Source of the DNA: Candidatus Zipacnadia bacterium
GTDB taxonomy: Bacteria; Armatimonadota; Zipacnadia; Zipacnadales; UBA5352
Direction: 5' to 3'
Assembly (NCBI GenBank): GCA_029820945.1
Contig: JALGUJ010000082.1
Span: 1 to 39,901, forward strand
Length of the DNA stretch: 39,901 nucleotides
Shown: positions 1-8,427 of the stretch, piece by piece
How positions within the stretch are numbered: the first letter of the stretch is position 1
How the letters are laid out: every line of letters starts with the position of its first letter
Notes under the pieces: model-generated
The model's input: only the letters and a program-made list of their open reading frames with translations
The model's database searches: none
Told to the model about the DNA's origin: nothing
Position numbers and translations under genes: made by a program

Positions 1-2381
1 TGGTTCGTGTCGGCGTCGATGCTGATCTGCAGCCACCTGTCGAGGCCGTCGAGCTCGCCCTCGGCCCGCACCTCCACGACGTTCTCCCGCTCCAGAGCCT
101 GACGCGGCACCTCGACCTCGACCCACCCGCTCCGCCTGATCCGCTCCGCCTCGATCGCGCCCACGTCCCGGCCGTTGAGCGAGATGACCAGCCGTGCCTC
201 GGCGGCGGGAGTCGCGAAGGCGTAGATCTCCACCACCGGGTCCACAACCCTCTCAGGCTCGTCGATGGTGATGCGCTTGCGCACCACCACGGGTGCCCCG
301 CCGAAGAACATGCGGCGCTCGGCGGTCCCGTCGTCGGAGAAGTACAGCCCGGGGTGCTCGACCTCGTAGCGGAAGTCGTAGTTCACCAGGTGGACGGTCC
401 GGATGCCCCGCGCGGGCTCGTCCATGAGGTTCGCGAAGAGCGTCTGCGGCCCGTGCAGCCGGGCGCGCGGCCGGAGCATCTCGACCATGCGGTCAGGCTC
501 GAGCGCCTCCAGGCCCACCGGCGAGTAGGCGACCGTGCCTCGCCCGATCGCCGCGCCCTCCCCGGCGTCGGCGCCCACGAGCAGGATCGCGTGCGTGCGG
601 CCCGGCTCGCCGCCATCCGGGCGGACGGTCAGCGTCACCGTCTGGCCCCGGTGCAGCTCGAAGGGCTCCGTGGCGAGCCAGCGCTGGCTGTTGTCCTCGT
701 GATCGAGCAGCGCCCGGAAGACGGTGCGCCCATCCACCGACAGCTCCACCGGGCTGGTGCCGTCGCTCTCGTCGCTGATCTGGATATGCGCCAGGTAGCG
801 GCCGTCGGGCCCGTCGTGCACCAGCGACGCGGTGCCGACGTCGCCCGTGACCTTCACGTGCGCGGGGCCCTCCGGCTCAAAGCCCTCCAGGTCCCAGTCG
901 CGGATCCCCCGGCTGGTCAGGCGCAGTGGCTCGAGCAGCTCTCGCGCGGCCGCAGGCGTGGCGGGGCGCCCGAGCGGATCGTAGGCGGCGTACTGCCCGG
1001 TGATGGCGACCCGTCCGCCCTCGCGGGCGAAGCGGAGGATGCCCTCGGCCGTCTCCTCGTCCACGTAGGCGACGTTGGGCAGGATCAGCGTGCTTGCGGA
1101 GCCCGTCGTGCCGCGTCGCATGTCGTCGGCGACCAGCACCTCGAACGGGATGCCGACGCGGCCGAGCGCCTCGCTCAGCCCCCAGGCGTTCTGCAGGCGG
1201 CGGTTCTGCAGGTCGGTGGCGGCGGAGTAGAGGATCGCCACCTCGCCCGCCGGCCGCGCCGCGACGTAGAGGTCCTCGATGGCGGCCAGGAAGTCGTAGG
1301 AGCGCTGCAGCTCGCGGTAGATGCGGCGGTTGAAGGGGTCGCCGGTATCCGTGATGGGCAGGGACGGGAAGAGGCTGTAGTTCGGGATGTAGCTGCCGCC
1401 GCAGGCCGCGCCCTCGGCTGCGGCGATGGCGAACTCCTCGGGCAGCGGCGAGGAGGGGTAGAAGAAGTGGTGCATGCCCTCGTGCCAGGTCTTCTCGCCG
1501 CGCTCGGAGGCGACCTCGCGCGGCAGGTACATCAGCATCCCGGTCGGCCCGCCGTGCGAGGCGGCCAGCCCTACCTTGTACTTGAAGGCGTTGTTGCGGA
1601 AGGGCGGGTGCGAGGCGGTCTCGTAGAAGACCAGGTCGATCGCGCCGGCCTCCACCGCCGTCAGCCCGTAGCCGCTGCCGCCGCCCAGGTTCGGGGAGTT
1701 CAGCAGCGGCGGCTCGTGCGAGTGGCAGAACTCGCGCAGGCCGGCGTGGTACGCCACTAGCGTCTCAGCCACGAAGGCGCGGGACGCCGCCGCCGGCTCG
1801 CCGTCGCTGGTCGAGGGCACGCTCTCCCCCGGTTCGAGGCCATGCTCCCGCGCCCACTGCTGCCACGCCGTCACGCCCTGCGGATGGTAGTCGGGCAGCG
1901 TCCAGAAGGCGTTGTCGAAGAAGATCGCCGCGACGTTCTCCTGGTCCCAGACCCTGCGCGTCCGCTCGCGGACGTGCTCGGGCCAGGCGTCGGTAAACAG
2001 CGACCCGTAGCGCCGCACCGGGTTGCCGTAGGCCAGCACCTCCGCGCCGTCCTCGCCCAGCACGACCGCCTCCTGAAGCTCCGGGTGCTCGGCGATCGTG
2101 GTGGTGTTGACCGTGCGGCTGCACACGTAGGGCATGTAGCGCAGCCCGAGGTCGGCGGCGTGGCGCGCGGTCTCCACGCCATCGAAGCGCCCGCCGTGCA
2201 GCAGCGTCTGATGGTGGGCGGCGAACAGATCCACCAGGTCGCGATCGGCCGTCGAGTAGTGCAGGCACCAGTGGAGCCTGCCGCGGCGCGCCCAGTCGGG
2301 CAGGTCGCTGCGCTCCTCCCAGTGCCCCCACGCCGCTCCGGCTGATACGGCGATCAGGGCCGCGACCATGAGCCTGCACAT
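1..2381 (-). CDS. Secreted glycoside-hydrolase-like protein (C-terminus off window)
   Basis: Open minus-strand frame of 793 codons with no stop; it runs off the left edge, so the C-terminus is missing. The ATG at 2381 follows a GGGAGGGAG ribosome site about 5 nt upstream. Residues 1-19 look like a signal peptide (MCRLMVAALIAVSAGAAWG). Residues ~30-340 resemble a TIM-barrel glycosidase fold: strand-like segments such as LRYMPYV (80-86) and AAIFFDNAFW (151-160), whose Asp at 156 sits where clan-A-like glycosidases carry an acidic residue. Residues ~380-465 (AILYSA..., then LILPNVAYVD...GGRVAITG) resemble the beta-galactosidase trimerisation domain (Glyco_hydro_42M-like). The later part is beta-rich and may bind carbohydrate. 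Substrate is not determinable. It is divergent from the secreted LamG-like gene at 2558, with 176 bp between them. Confidence is good that the gene is real and secreted, moderate for the glycosidase assignment. Confidence 0.72.
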   Translation of the reverse strand, partial: MCRLMVAALIAVSAGAAWGHWEERSDLPDWARRGRLHWCLHYSTADRDLVDLFAAHHQTLLHGGRFDGVETARHAADLGLRYMPYVCSRTVNTTTIAEHPELQEAVVLGEDGAEVLAYGNPVRRYGSLFTDAWPEHVRERTRRVWDQENVAAIFFDNAFWTLPDYHPQGVTAWQQWAREHGLEPGESVPSTSDGEPAAASRAFVAETLVAYHAGLREFCHSHEPPLLNSPNLGGGSGYGLTAVEAGAIDLVFYETASHPPFRNNAFKYKVGLAASHGGPTGMLMYLPREVASERGEKTWHEGMHHFFYPSSPLPEEFAIAAAEGAACGGSYIPNYSLFPSLPITDTGDPFNRRIYRELQRSYDFLAAIEDLYVAARPAGEVAILYSAATDLQNRRLQNAWGLSEALGRVGIPFEVLVADDMRRGTTGSASTLILPNVAYVDEETAEGILRFAREGGRVAITGQYAAYDPLGRPATPAAARELLEPLRLTSRGIRDWDLEGFEPEGPAHVKVTGDVGTASLVHDGPDGRYLAHIQISDESDGTSPVELSVDGRTVFRALLDHEDNSQRWLATEPFELHRGQTVTLTVRPDGGEPGRTHAILLVGADAGEGAAIGRGTVAYSPVGLEALEPDRMVEMLRPRARLHGPQTLFANLMDEPARGIRTVHLVNYDFRYEVEHPGLYFSDDGTAERRMFFGGAPVVVRKRITIDEPERVVDPVVEIYAFATPAAEARLVISLNGRDVGAIEAERIRRSGWVEVEVPRQALERENVVEVRAEGELDGLDRWLQISIDADTN

Positions 2382-2557
2382 GGGTCTCCCTCCCGCGCGT
2401 GCGGCTGCTTCCATGACACGCGACGAGGGGTACTTGGCCGGCCCGGGCGCGCGCACCTTCCGGACTCCGGCGGAGGACTCGGCGAGGCCGCCGGCCAACT
2501 AGAGGGAGAGCGGGAACCAGGCCGCCGATCACCGCCGGGAGGAGAGGGGCGAGGCAG

Positions 2558-3145
2558 GTGAGACCAGCACCACTGTGGCTTGCAGCCGCCATCGGGCTCG
2601 CGGCAGTGGCGCAGGCGCAGGTCATCGAGCAGACCTTTGACGCGGGCACGGCCGAGCGCTGGGAGGCCCTCCTCGGCGAGTGGCGGGTCGAGGACGGCGC
2701 GTACGTGCAGGCGGACGCCTCGTCGCCGGCCTACCGCTTCTCAGTCTTCGACACGCCATGGCGCGAGGGCTCCATCGAGGCGACCGCCACGCCGCTTGTC
2801 CGCAATCACAACGGCAACGTCGGCGCCAGCTTCGGGCTGATCGTCAAGCACATCGACGAGGACACCTGGTGCGCCATGCGCTTCGGCTCCTACGGAAGCT
2901 GCAGCCTCCTGATCCGAGGGCCGGACCGCAAAGACCGCATCTCCCTCGGCGGCTTCCGCCCGGAGCCGGGGCAGTCGTACCGCGCACGCATCATCCTCCG
3001 CAATGGGATGATCGCGGTGGTGCGGGACGGGCTCGTCATCGCCATCCTCGACGACCCGTTTCCCGATGAGGCGGGACGGCCGGGGTTGTTCACGGAGACG
3101 CGCTGCGCGTTCGACGACGTCCGCATCGAGCGGACCGAGGGGTGA
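2558..3145 (+). CDS. Secreted LamG/DUF1080-like domain protein
   Basis: 195 residues. The GTG start at 2558 follows a purine-rich GGGAGGAGAGGGG stretch at 2537-2549. Residues 1-20 form a signal peptide ending AQA. The remainder is a single concanavalin-like beta-sandwich of the DUF1080/LamG sort: the opening QTFDAGTAERWEALLGEWRVEDG, the central GASFGLIVKHIDEDTWCAMRFG and the closing GRPGLFTETRCAFDDVRIE are typical. Such domains bind glycans or form part of 3-keto-glycoside hydrolases; no catalytic residues can be assigned here. The next gene, 5 nt downstream, begins with a paralogous domain (compare VKYYDSAHYVAVRFG and VGLYTETPAAFDDLRVE), so the two probably arose by duplication and are co-transcribed. 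Confidence 0.8.
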   Translation: MRPAPLWLAAAIGLAAVAQAQVIEQTFDAGTAERWEALLGEWRVEDGAYVQADASSPAYRFSVFDTPWREGSIEATATPLVRNHNGNVGASFGLIVKHIDEDTWCAMRFGSYGSCSLLIRGPDRKDRISLGGFRPEPGQSYRARIILRNGMIAVVRDGLVIAILDDPFPDEAGRPGLFTETRCAFDDVRIERTEG

Positions 3146-3150
3146 GGCCG

Positions 3151-5681
3151 GTGCGCGCCAGATGGATGATGGTCGCCATGGCCCTGCTCGTGCCGTCGCT
3201 GACCGCCGCGGGGTCGTCCACGGCGTGGGGGGATGGAAGGTTGCCGACGGCCGCTATGTCTTCGACGACCCCGGCTGGGGCAGGCACATGACCGTGGCGC
3301 CGGTCGCGATTGCCGACGGCGCCATCACGGTCCGCGCGACGCCGCTGGCCGAGAGCGCCGCGCACGGCTGGGCCTCCTTCGGGGTGCTGGTGAAGTACTA
3401 CGACAGCGCCCACTACGTCGCAGTGCGCTTCGGCGCCTACGGCGGCGTCAGCGTGTACAACCAGCACGGTGGGGAACGCACCATCGACTCCATCGGGACG
3501 CTCGAGGCGCAGGTCGGGCGGGAGTACGAGGCGCGGCTTGAGATCGAGGGCGACCGGCTTCGCGTCTTCCTCGACGGCCGGCCGCTGGAACCGATCGCCA
3601 TCGCCTGGGACGACCGGCCCGGGCGTGTGGGGCTCTACACTGAGACGCCCGCGGCCTTCGACGACCTGCGGGTCGAGGGCGCCCTGCCGCCGGCCGGCGT
3701 CGAAGGCGAGCAGATCGAGGGCACGCCCCGACCATCTATGCAGTTCGCGACCTTCCAGCCCGATCCGCTTCTGCCCGGCGAGGCCCTGCCCGTGCGCGGG
3801 CAGCTTCACCTGTACGTGCGCAATGCCGGCGACGGCCCGGCGGTTCTCGAGAGCGTGGAGCTGGACGGCCGCGGCGGCGGCGAGCTGGTGGCGGACGGCG
3901 TGCTGGCCTGGTACCACCAGCACCCGCACCGCATCCGGCCCGGCGAGGCCGGGCGCGTCACGCTGCGGCTCAACGGGCTCTCGGAACAGCAGGCCCTCGC
4001 CCTGATGGAGGGCACCGAGCCACCCGCCACGACCGTTCTGCTCCGCTACGTCAAGTCCGAGCCGGTGACGTGCAGGGTCCGACTCGACCCCGGCCTCGAA
4101 CGGCTGCGCATCAACATGCTCACCTTCGGCCCCGACCTGAGCACAGTGAGCGCCTACCTGCAGGCGCCCGGCGCGCCCGCGGGCGGCTTCAGCGCGAGCG
4201 CGATCGAGGTGGACGGCCGCGACCTCACCGACAGAGCGCGCTTCGGCTCGAGGCGCATCGGGGCGGAGGTTGTGCCGGTCGAGATCCCGCTCGACGAGCC
4301 GCTGACCGAGGGTCGCCACGTCACGGTGACCGTGGCGACGGAGCAGGGCGTCTCCTGCGGGCACTGCCTGCGCGCGTTCCCCAGCGAGTTCCCCATCCAG
4401 GTCTGCCTCTTCGACCAGGTGCGCGAGGACGCGATCGCCGATATCTACAACCACTGCTTCACGGCCGTCGCCCCCAGGCGCAAGGAGCACGTGGCGGAGA
4501 TGCAGCGCCTGGGCCTCGACCTGCTGCCCTTCGGCGGGGGCCTGGGGCGCATCATGCAGTGGTGGCGGCCGGAGGGCCCGCGCGTGGTCGCCTTCTGGCT
4601 GGACGAGCGCGACGAGCGGCCGATCGCGGAGACCGTCCTGGCCCTCGATGAAGCGCACGACCACTACCGCCGCGAGGGCCGCTGCATCCCGCGCCAGATG
4701 ATCAACCTGTGCAACCCCTGGTCCGGCACCGGCATGGCGTTCATGGACATCCTCGACGTGGTCTGCCACGCGTACGGCATGGCCGGCGCCATCAACGGCC
4801 GTGACTTCCCGCTGCTGTCCACGCTTCCCTGGCGCGAGTTGCGCTCGGGCCGCAGGCCCTGGTGGCCCTACTTCCGCAGCGCCGAGGTCGCGCTGGCCGT
4901 GGACCCCGAGAGCCGGCGGGTGCTCGAGCCCGCCCCGACCACCCGGCGCGTCATCGAGCCCCGGCAGGAGCGCATGATGACCTACGGCTGCCTGCAGCTC
5001 GGCGCCAAGGGCATCTGCCACTGGGCCTACGGCGTGCAGGGCGGCGACCGGCCGGTCTACTACCTCGATGGCCCCGGCCTGCGGCTCTCGATGGGCGGCA
5101 TACCCTACCCCACCAGCAGGACCGTGCGCGGCTACGAGGTGCCGGAGGAGATCTGCCGCGCGCTCAAGGCCACCTGGGACGAGATCGGGCGGATCAACGC
5201 GGAGCTGCGCGCCATCGGCCCCTGGCTCGCCGACAGCGACCCGTCACCCATCGCGCGCGTGGTGGCCTCTGAGCCCCCGGAGGCGGTGGGCGGCGGCCCG
5301 GCGACGCAGGCCTCGGCGCTGGTGAGCGGCCTGGACACCATCGTCCTCATCGTCCTGAACCTGAACATCGACGCCGACTGGAGCGGGCGGGACCCCGAGG
5401 GCATCCGCTCCTACGAGCCCGTGGACGCGATCGTCAGCCTCGACCTGCCGGAGTGGATCGAGCCGGCAGAGGTCTTCTCGGTTGACTGGCGCGGTATCGA
5501 GGACGTGCGGGCCGAGCGGGAGGACGGCACGCTCATGTTCGACCTGCCCGAGCTGGCCGTGCAGCGCGTCATCGTGGTCACGAGCGACCCGGATGTGCGG
5601 ACCGAGATGGCCGAGCGCCTGGCGTCGATGCGCGAGCACCTGCGCGCGATGGAGAGCCACGAGCCGGTGCCATTGCCGTAG
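3151..5681 (+). CDS. Secreted LamG-like + glycosidase-like protein, frameshifted near N-terminus
   Basis: A GTG at 3151, 5 nt after the previous stop, opens a signal peptide (VRARWMMVAMALLVPSLTAA), but that frame leaves the main coding frame within a run of six G at 3227-3232. From there the other frame is open to the TAG at 5679-5681. One extra G would give ...STAWGGWKVADGRYVF, joining the signal peptide to the mature domain exactly as in the paralogue at 2558. Domains: LamG/DUF1080-like (to ~3680), beta-sandwich regions (~3730-4380), then a TIM-barrel-like part (4390-5300: LLPFGGGLGRIMQWW, VVAFWLDERDE, MAGAINGRD, GAKGICHWAYG) and a beta tail. No known glycosidase family is recognisable; WLDERDE is a candidate acidic site. 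The alternative start far upstream in the main frame (3066) would overlap the previous gene and lacks a signal peptide. Either a sequencing error or a genuine lesion. Confidence 0.75.
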
Positions 5682-5757
5682 GGCGCGGAGCCGAGCCGCG
5701 TTCGCCGTGCCCCGTGCCGAGAGGAGCAGGATTGCGGTCTTCACGGAGGGCGCGAAC

Positions 5758-6420
5758 ATGCGCTGGGCGATCATCTTCGACGTGGATGGGGTCGTGGCCG
5801 ACACCGAGGTGCACAACGCGAGGGCCAGCGTGATGATGTTCCGCGAGCTCTACGGCGTGCAGGTGCAGCCGGAGGACTTCCGCCCCTTCGTGGGCACCGG
5901 CGATGAGCGCTACGTCGAGGGCGTGGCCGAGAAGTACGAGGTGGAGATCGACACCGGGGCGGCCGTGGAGCGCCGCAGGGTCAACTTCTTCAAGCTGCTG
6001 AAGACGGACCCGCTCCCCGCGATGCCGGGCGTGCTGGAGATAGTCGAGGCCGCGCGCGTCGCCGCGGATGTCAGCATCGCCATCGCCACCTCGGGCAACA
6101 AGGACAAGCAGTTCCCCGTGATCGAGGGCACGGGCCTGCGGCTGGAGTGGTTCGACGCGGTCATCACCGGCGACGACGTGACGCGCAAGAAGCCCGACCC
6201 GCAGATCTACCAGATCACCGCCCGGAAGCTGGGCCTGCCGCCGGCGCGCTGCGTCGTGATCGAGGACGCCCCGGCGGGGGTCGCCTCCGCAAAGGCCGCG
6301 GGCATGACCTGCGTCGCGGTCACCAGCTCGGTGGAGGCGGAAAAGCTCCGCGACGCCGACCTGGTAGTGGACAGCATCGCCGAGGTCAGCGTCGCCGCGC
6401 TGCGCCGGATGCTGGCGTAG
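5758..6420 (+). CDS. HAD-superfamily phosphatase, beta-phosphoglucomutase-like
   Basis: 220 residues. The ATG at 5758 has ACGGAGGG 7 nt upstream. All four HAD motifs are visible: motif I FDVDGVVADTE with nucleophile D8 and acid/base D10, motif II ATSGN (Ser near 112), motif III Lys in KKPDPQ (near 145) and motif IV VIEDAPAGVASAKAAG (Asp near 169). The helical cap between motifs I and II, and the DxDGVxxDTE form, place it with the beta-phosphoglucomutase/phosphoglycolate phosphatase group (subfamily IA). It would act in the cytoplasm on a sugar phosphate or related small phosphate ester; the exact substrate cannot be read from sequence. It lies 76 nt after the glycosidase-like gene and may be expressed with it. 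Confidence 0.88.
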   Translation: MRWAIIFDVDGVVADTEVHNARASVMMFRELYGVQVQPEDFRPFVGTGDERYVEGVAEKYEVEIDTGAAVERRRVNFFKLLKTDPLPAMPGVLEIVEAARVAADVSIAIATSGNKDKQFPVIEGTGLRLEWFDAVITGDDVTRKKPDPQIYQITARKLGLPPARCVVIEDAPAGVASAKAAGMTCVAVTSSVEAEKLRDADLVVDSIAEVSVAALRRMLA

Positions 6421-6457
6421 CGGCAACGGCGGGCGCATCTGATGATACGCCCCTCCG

Positions 6458-6495
6458 AACGGCAAACGACAATGACGACGTCCGTCGTTGCCGTT
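6458..6495. terminator. Hairpin between convergent genes
   Basis: Arms AACGGCAAACGAC (6458-6470) and GTCGTTGCCGTT (6484-6495) pair over 12 bp with one bulged A around a 13-nt loop. It sits between the HAD gene (plus) and the YhcH gene (minus), so a shared transcription end is plausible. No clear T-tract follows on either strand. Confidence 0.4.
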
Positions 6496-6525
6496 GCTGG
6501 AAAACTCAGAACCCGAAACTGCGAA

Positions 6526-6972
6526 CTACAGGAGCACCTTCACCACGAGCTTCTCGATCTCGCCCTCGCCGACCATCGGCGCATGGGCGTCCTCGGGGAA
6601 GAAGAGCACGAACATGCCCTCCAGCAGCGGCCAGTAGGCGTCGGGCTCGTCCTCGTACTTGATGACGTCCTTCTCCGTGTCGAACTCGCCAATGGGCTCC
6701 CGGCAGTCCGCCGTGCGCTTCCAGCCGAAGATCTCGTTGCCGCGATGCGCGTACTGGATGTCCACGTAGCGCTCGTGCGACTCAAGCTTCGCCTCCTGCG
6801 GCTGCTTGAGCTCGCGGCGCAGCACGTTGATGGTCAGGCGCTCGCCGTCGATCTCCGCCGGGCCGTCGGGGGCGCCGTCGAAGTCAAGCTCGCGCAGCAG
6901 CTCGAAGGCGGCCGCGAAGCGCGGATGCATGTCGGCGTAGCGGTCGGCGTTCTCCGGCCTGTCGATGATCAT
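6526..6972 (-). CDS. YhcH/YjgK/YiaL family protein (DUF386)
   Basis: 148 residues from the ATG at 6972. An ATG two codons upstream (6978) is only 1-2 nt from the GAGGAG site, whereas the 6972 ATG is 7 nt from it and gives the usual family start (MIIDRPENADRY). The hallmark pattern is present: KLESHERYVDIQYAHRGNEIFGW, then FDTEKDVIKYEDEPD and FVLFFPEDAHAPMV, with His, Asp and Glu residues that line the cupin-like metal pocket. Family members such as E. coli YiaL and YhcH occur in sugar-acid and sialic-acid gene sets, where an epimerase or anomerase role has been proposed. It is convergent with the HAD phosphomutase gene and probably serves sugar use. Confidence 0.88.
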   Translation of the reverse strand: MIIDRPENADRYADMHPRFAAAFELLRELDFDGAPDGPAEIDGERLTINVLRRELKQPQEAKLESHERYVDIQYAHRGNEIFGWKRTADCREPIGEFDTEKDVIKYEDEPDAYWPLLEGMFVLFFPEDAHAPMVGEGEIEKLVVKVLL

Positions 6973-7099
6973 GGGCATTCTCCTCGCGCACATCCGTGGT
7001 CTCTCGAACGGTGTTCGCCGGAGCGCACGCAAACCCTTCGCCCCGCGCGGCATTTTCATAGATGCCGTCTCCCCCTCTTCTGCCCTCGCGCGCGGCGCG

Positions 7100-7126
7100 A
7101 AAAGGGTCAGACCGCTTCGCGGTCTG
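7100..7126 (-). terminator. Intrinsic terminator of the 7152-8243 gene
   Basis: On the minus strand CAGACCGC-GAA-GCGGTCTG (7126 down to 7108) forms an 8-bp stem with a 3-nt loop. It is followed 4 nt later by TTTT (7103-7100), 25 nt past the stop of the minus-strand gene. A stem plus T-tract is a standard factor-independent terminator. Confidence 0.7.
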
Positions 7127-7151
7127 CGGGGGATGGCCCGACGAAGTCCGG

Positions 7152-8243
7152 TCAGGGGGTGAGGCCCTTCCGCACGATGATCGCGAACTGGTCGCCGGAC
7201 ATGCGGATCTCGTAGAGGCGCTTCCCGTCCTCGGTGACCTCAGTCACATCCGGCTCCTCCACGCGCAGGCCCTCTCCACCCACCACGAAGACCTCCGCCT
7301 CGGCCCCATCCGGCCAGCCGAAACGCCCGGAAGTGGCGGTCACGATGCGGTCCTCGCCGATGATGACGCCATCGCGAAGCTCCACCGGCGTGAAGGGGAA
7401 CATCGGCGCGAAGAAGTTCCAGTCCTCGGGCTCGCGGACGTAGTGATGCCCGTAGTAGAGGCCCGACTGCTGCAGGATTCCCAGCGCATTGCGCGCGGCC
7501 TCCGCGACGGTGTTATCGTCGTGGTGGTTGCCCAGCCCCAGCGGGCAGCCCGGGTGCGTCTTGATGACCGCCGAGAAGCTGCCGGTCTCGACAAAGCGGA
7601 CGATCTGCTGCTCGGCCATGGTTCGCGTCGCGGCCTGCGTGTTGGCCATCAGGAACCCCCCGGCCCCGCGCACGCGCTCGATGATGTCCAGCCGCGGCGG
7701 CTCGATCGGTCGCCCCACCTCCACCTGCACGTTCCGGATGACCATCGTCGAGGGGTCCTCGAGTATCTTCTGATGGGCGAGCGCGAGCGTGTTCTCGCCC
7801 GGCTGCACGTAGGGCGTGATGTCCAGCACGAAGCGATATGCCTCGCCACCGACCACCGCGTAGTGCTTGTCCTTGTCCACGTTCGCGGCCTCGAAGTCCG
7901 GCGAGTAGAGCACGCGGAAGCGGCTGCCCTTGACCCAGGTGAGGTCCACGCCACCCGCGGTCTTGAAATCGTTCAGCTTGTTGAGCAGCGCGTCCTGGTT
8001 CAGCCGGGTTCCGTTGGTCTCGATCACAAGCCATGGGTTCGAGCCGCTGAGGCGCTCGTTCTCGATGCGCGCCTCCAGACTCAGCCGCACCTGGTGCTCG
8101 ATGGAGAAGTCCGGCACGTCGAACGTGAACTCCCCCGTCCAGGGCGCGACGGATACGTGCTCGTCGATGATCTGCACGGTCTCAGCTCCCCACGCGCAGG
8201 CGGTGATGAGCGCGAGCAGAGCGGTGACAGTCGGGTTTCGCAT
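7152..8243 (-). CDS. Secreted protein of unknown function
   Basis: 363 residues. The ATG at 8243 has GGAGG 5 nt upstream and a promoter at 8274-8302. Residues 1-19 are a signal peptide (MRNPTVTALLALITACAWG). The first half reads as beta-sandwich with a jelly-roll-like PYVQPGENTLALAHQ segment often seen in carbohydrate-binding modules. The second half has RTMAEQQIVRFVETGSF, then HPGCPLGLGNHHDDNTVAEAARNALG, a His/Asp-rich stretch that could be a metal or catalytic site. I do not recognise the family and assign no reaction. It is divergent from the MttB-like gene, with 184 bp between them, and ends at a good terminator, so it is probably monocistronic. Confidence 0.75.
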   Translation of the reverse strand: MRNPTVTALLALITACAWGAETVQIIDEHVSVAPWTGEFTFDVPDFSIEHQVRLSLEARIENERLSGSNPWLVIETNGTRLNQDALLNKLNDFKTAGGVDLTWVKGSRFRVLYSPDFEAANVDKDKHYAVVGGEAYRFVLDITPYVQPGENTLALAHQKILEDPSTMVIRNVQVEVGRPIEPPRLDIIERVRGAGGFLMANTQAATRTMAEQQIVRFVETGSFSAVIKTHPGCPLGLGNHHDDNTVAEAARNALGILQQSGLYYGHHYVREPEDWNFFAPMFPFTPVELRDGVIIGEDRIVTATSGRFGWPDGAEAEVFVVGGEGLRVEEPDVTEVTEDGKRLYEIRMSGDQFAIIVRKGLTP

Positions 8244-8273
8244 GATTGCCTCCAGTCACGTGAGGCCGAGCGT

Positions 8274-8302
8274 ATTGTACCCGCGCGCGGCGGCGCGGAC
8301 AA
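8274..8302 (-). promoter_or_regulatory. Sigma70-type promoter for the 7152-8243 gene
   Basis: Minus strand: -35 TTGTCC (8302-8297), 17-nt spacer, -10 TACAAT (8279-8274). Transcription would begin near 8267 and leave a leader of about 24 nt before the ATG at 8243. Confidence 0.6.
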
Positions 8303-8327
8303 GCACCGGCGCCTTGGCCGTTCGGAG

Positions 8328-8349
8328 AGGCCGGACCCCGCTCCGGCCT
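8328..8349. other. Inverted repeat in the leader region of the MttB-like gene
   Basis: AGGCCGGA (8328-8335) and TCCGGCCT (8342-8349) form a perfect 8-bp stem with loop CCCCGC. It lies about 80 nt before the MttB-like start. There is no T-tract; it could be an operator, an RNA leader hairpin or chance in GC-rich DNA. Confidence 0.3.
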
Positions 8350-8427
8350 GTGCTGTTCGTGTGGCGAGGTCCTGGCCCCTTCCGCGACGAACCGGCAGCC
8401 AACCGCGCCATCGGGGAGGTCGTCGCC

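Noticed and set aside
354..1760. 468-residue plus-strand open frame at the left end
   Set aside because: The minus strand has a continuous 793-codon glycosidase-like frame with signal peptide and ribosome site.
3090..5021. 643-residue open frame on the minus strand opposite the glycosidase-like gene
   Set aside because: Low-complexity, Val/Ala/Arg/His-rich sequence with no motifs; the plus strand has signal peptide, domains and a paralogue. A GC-driven antisense shadow.
8328..8349. Hairpin before the MttB-like gene as a cobalamin or glycine riboswitch
   Set aside because: No conserved riboswitch core is present; only a simple 8-bp stem.
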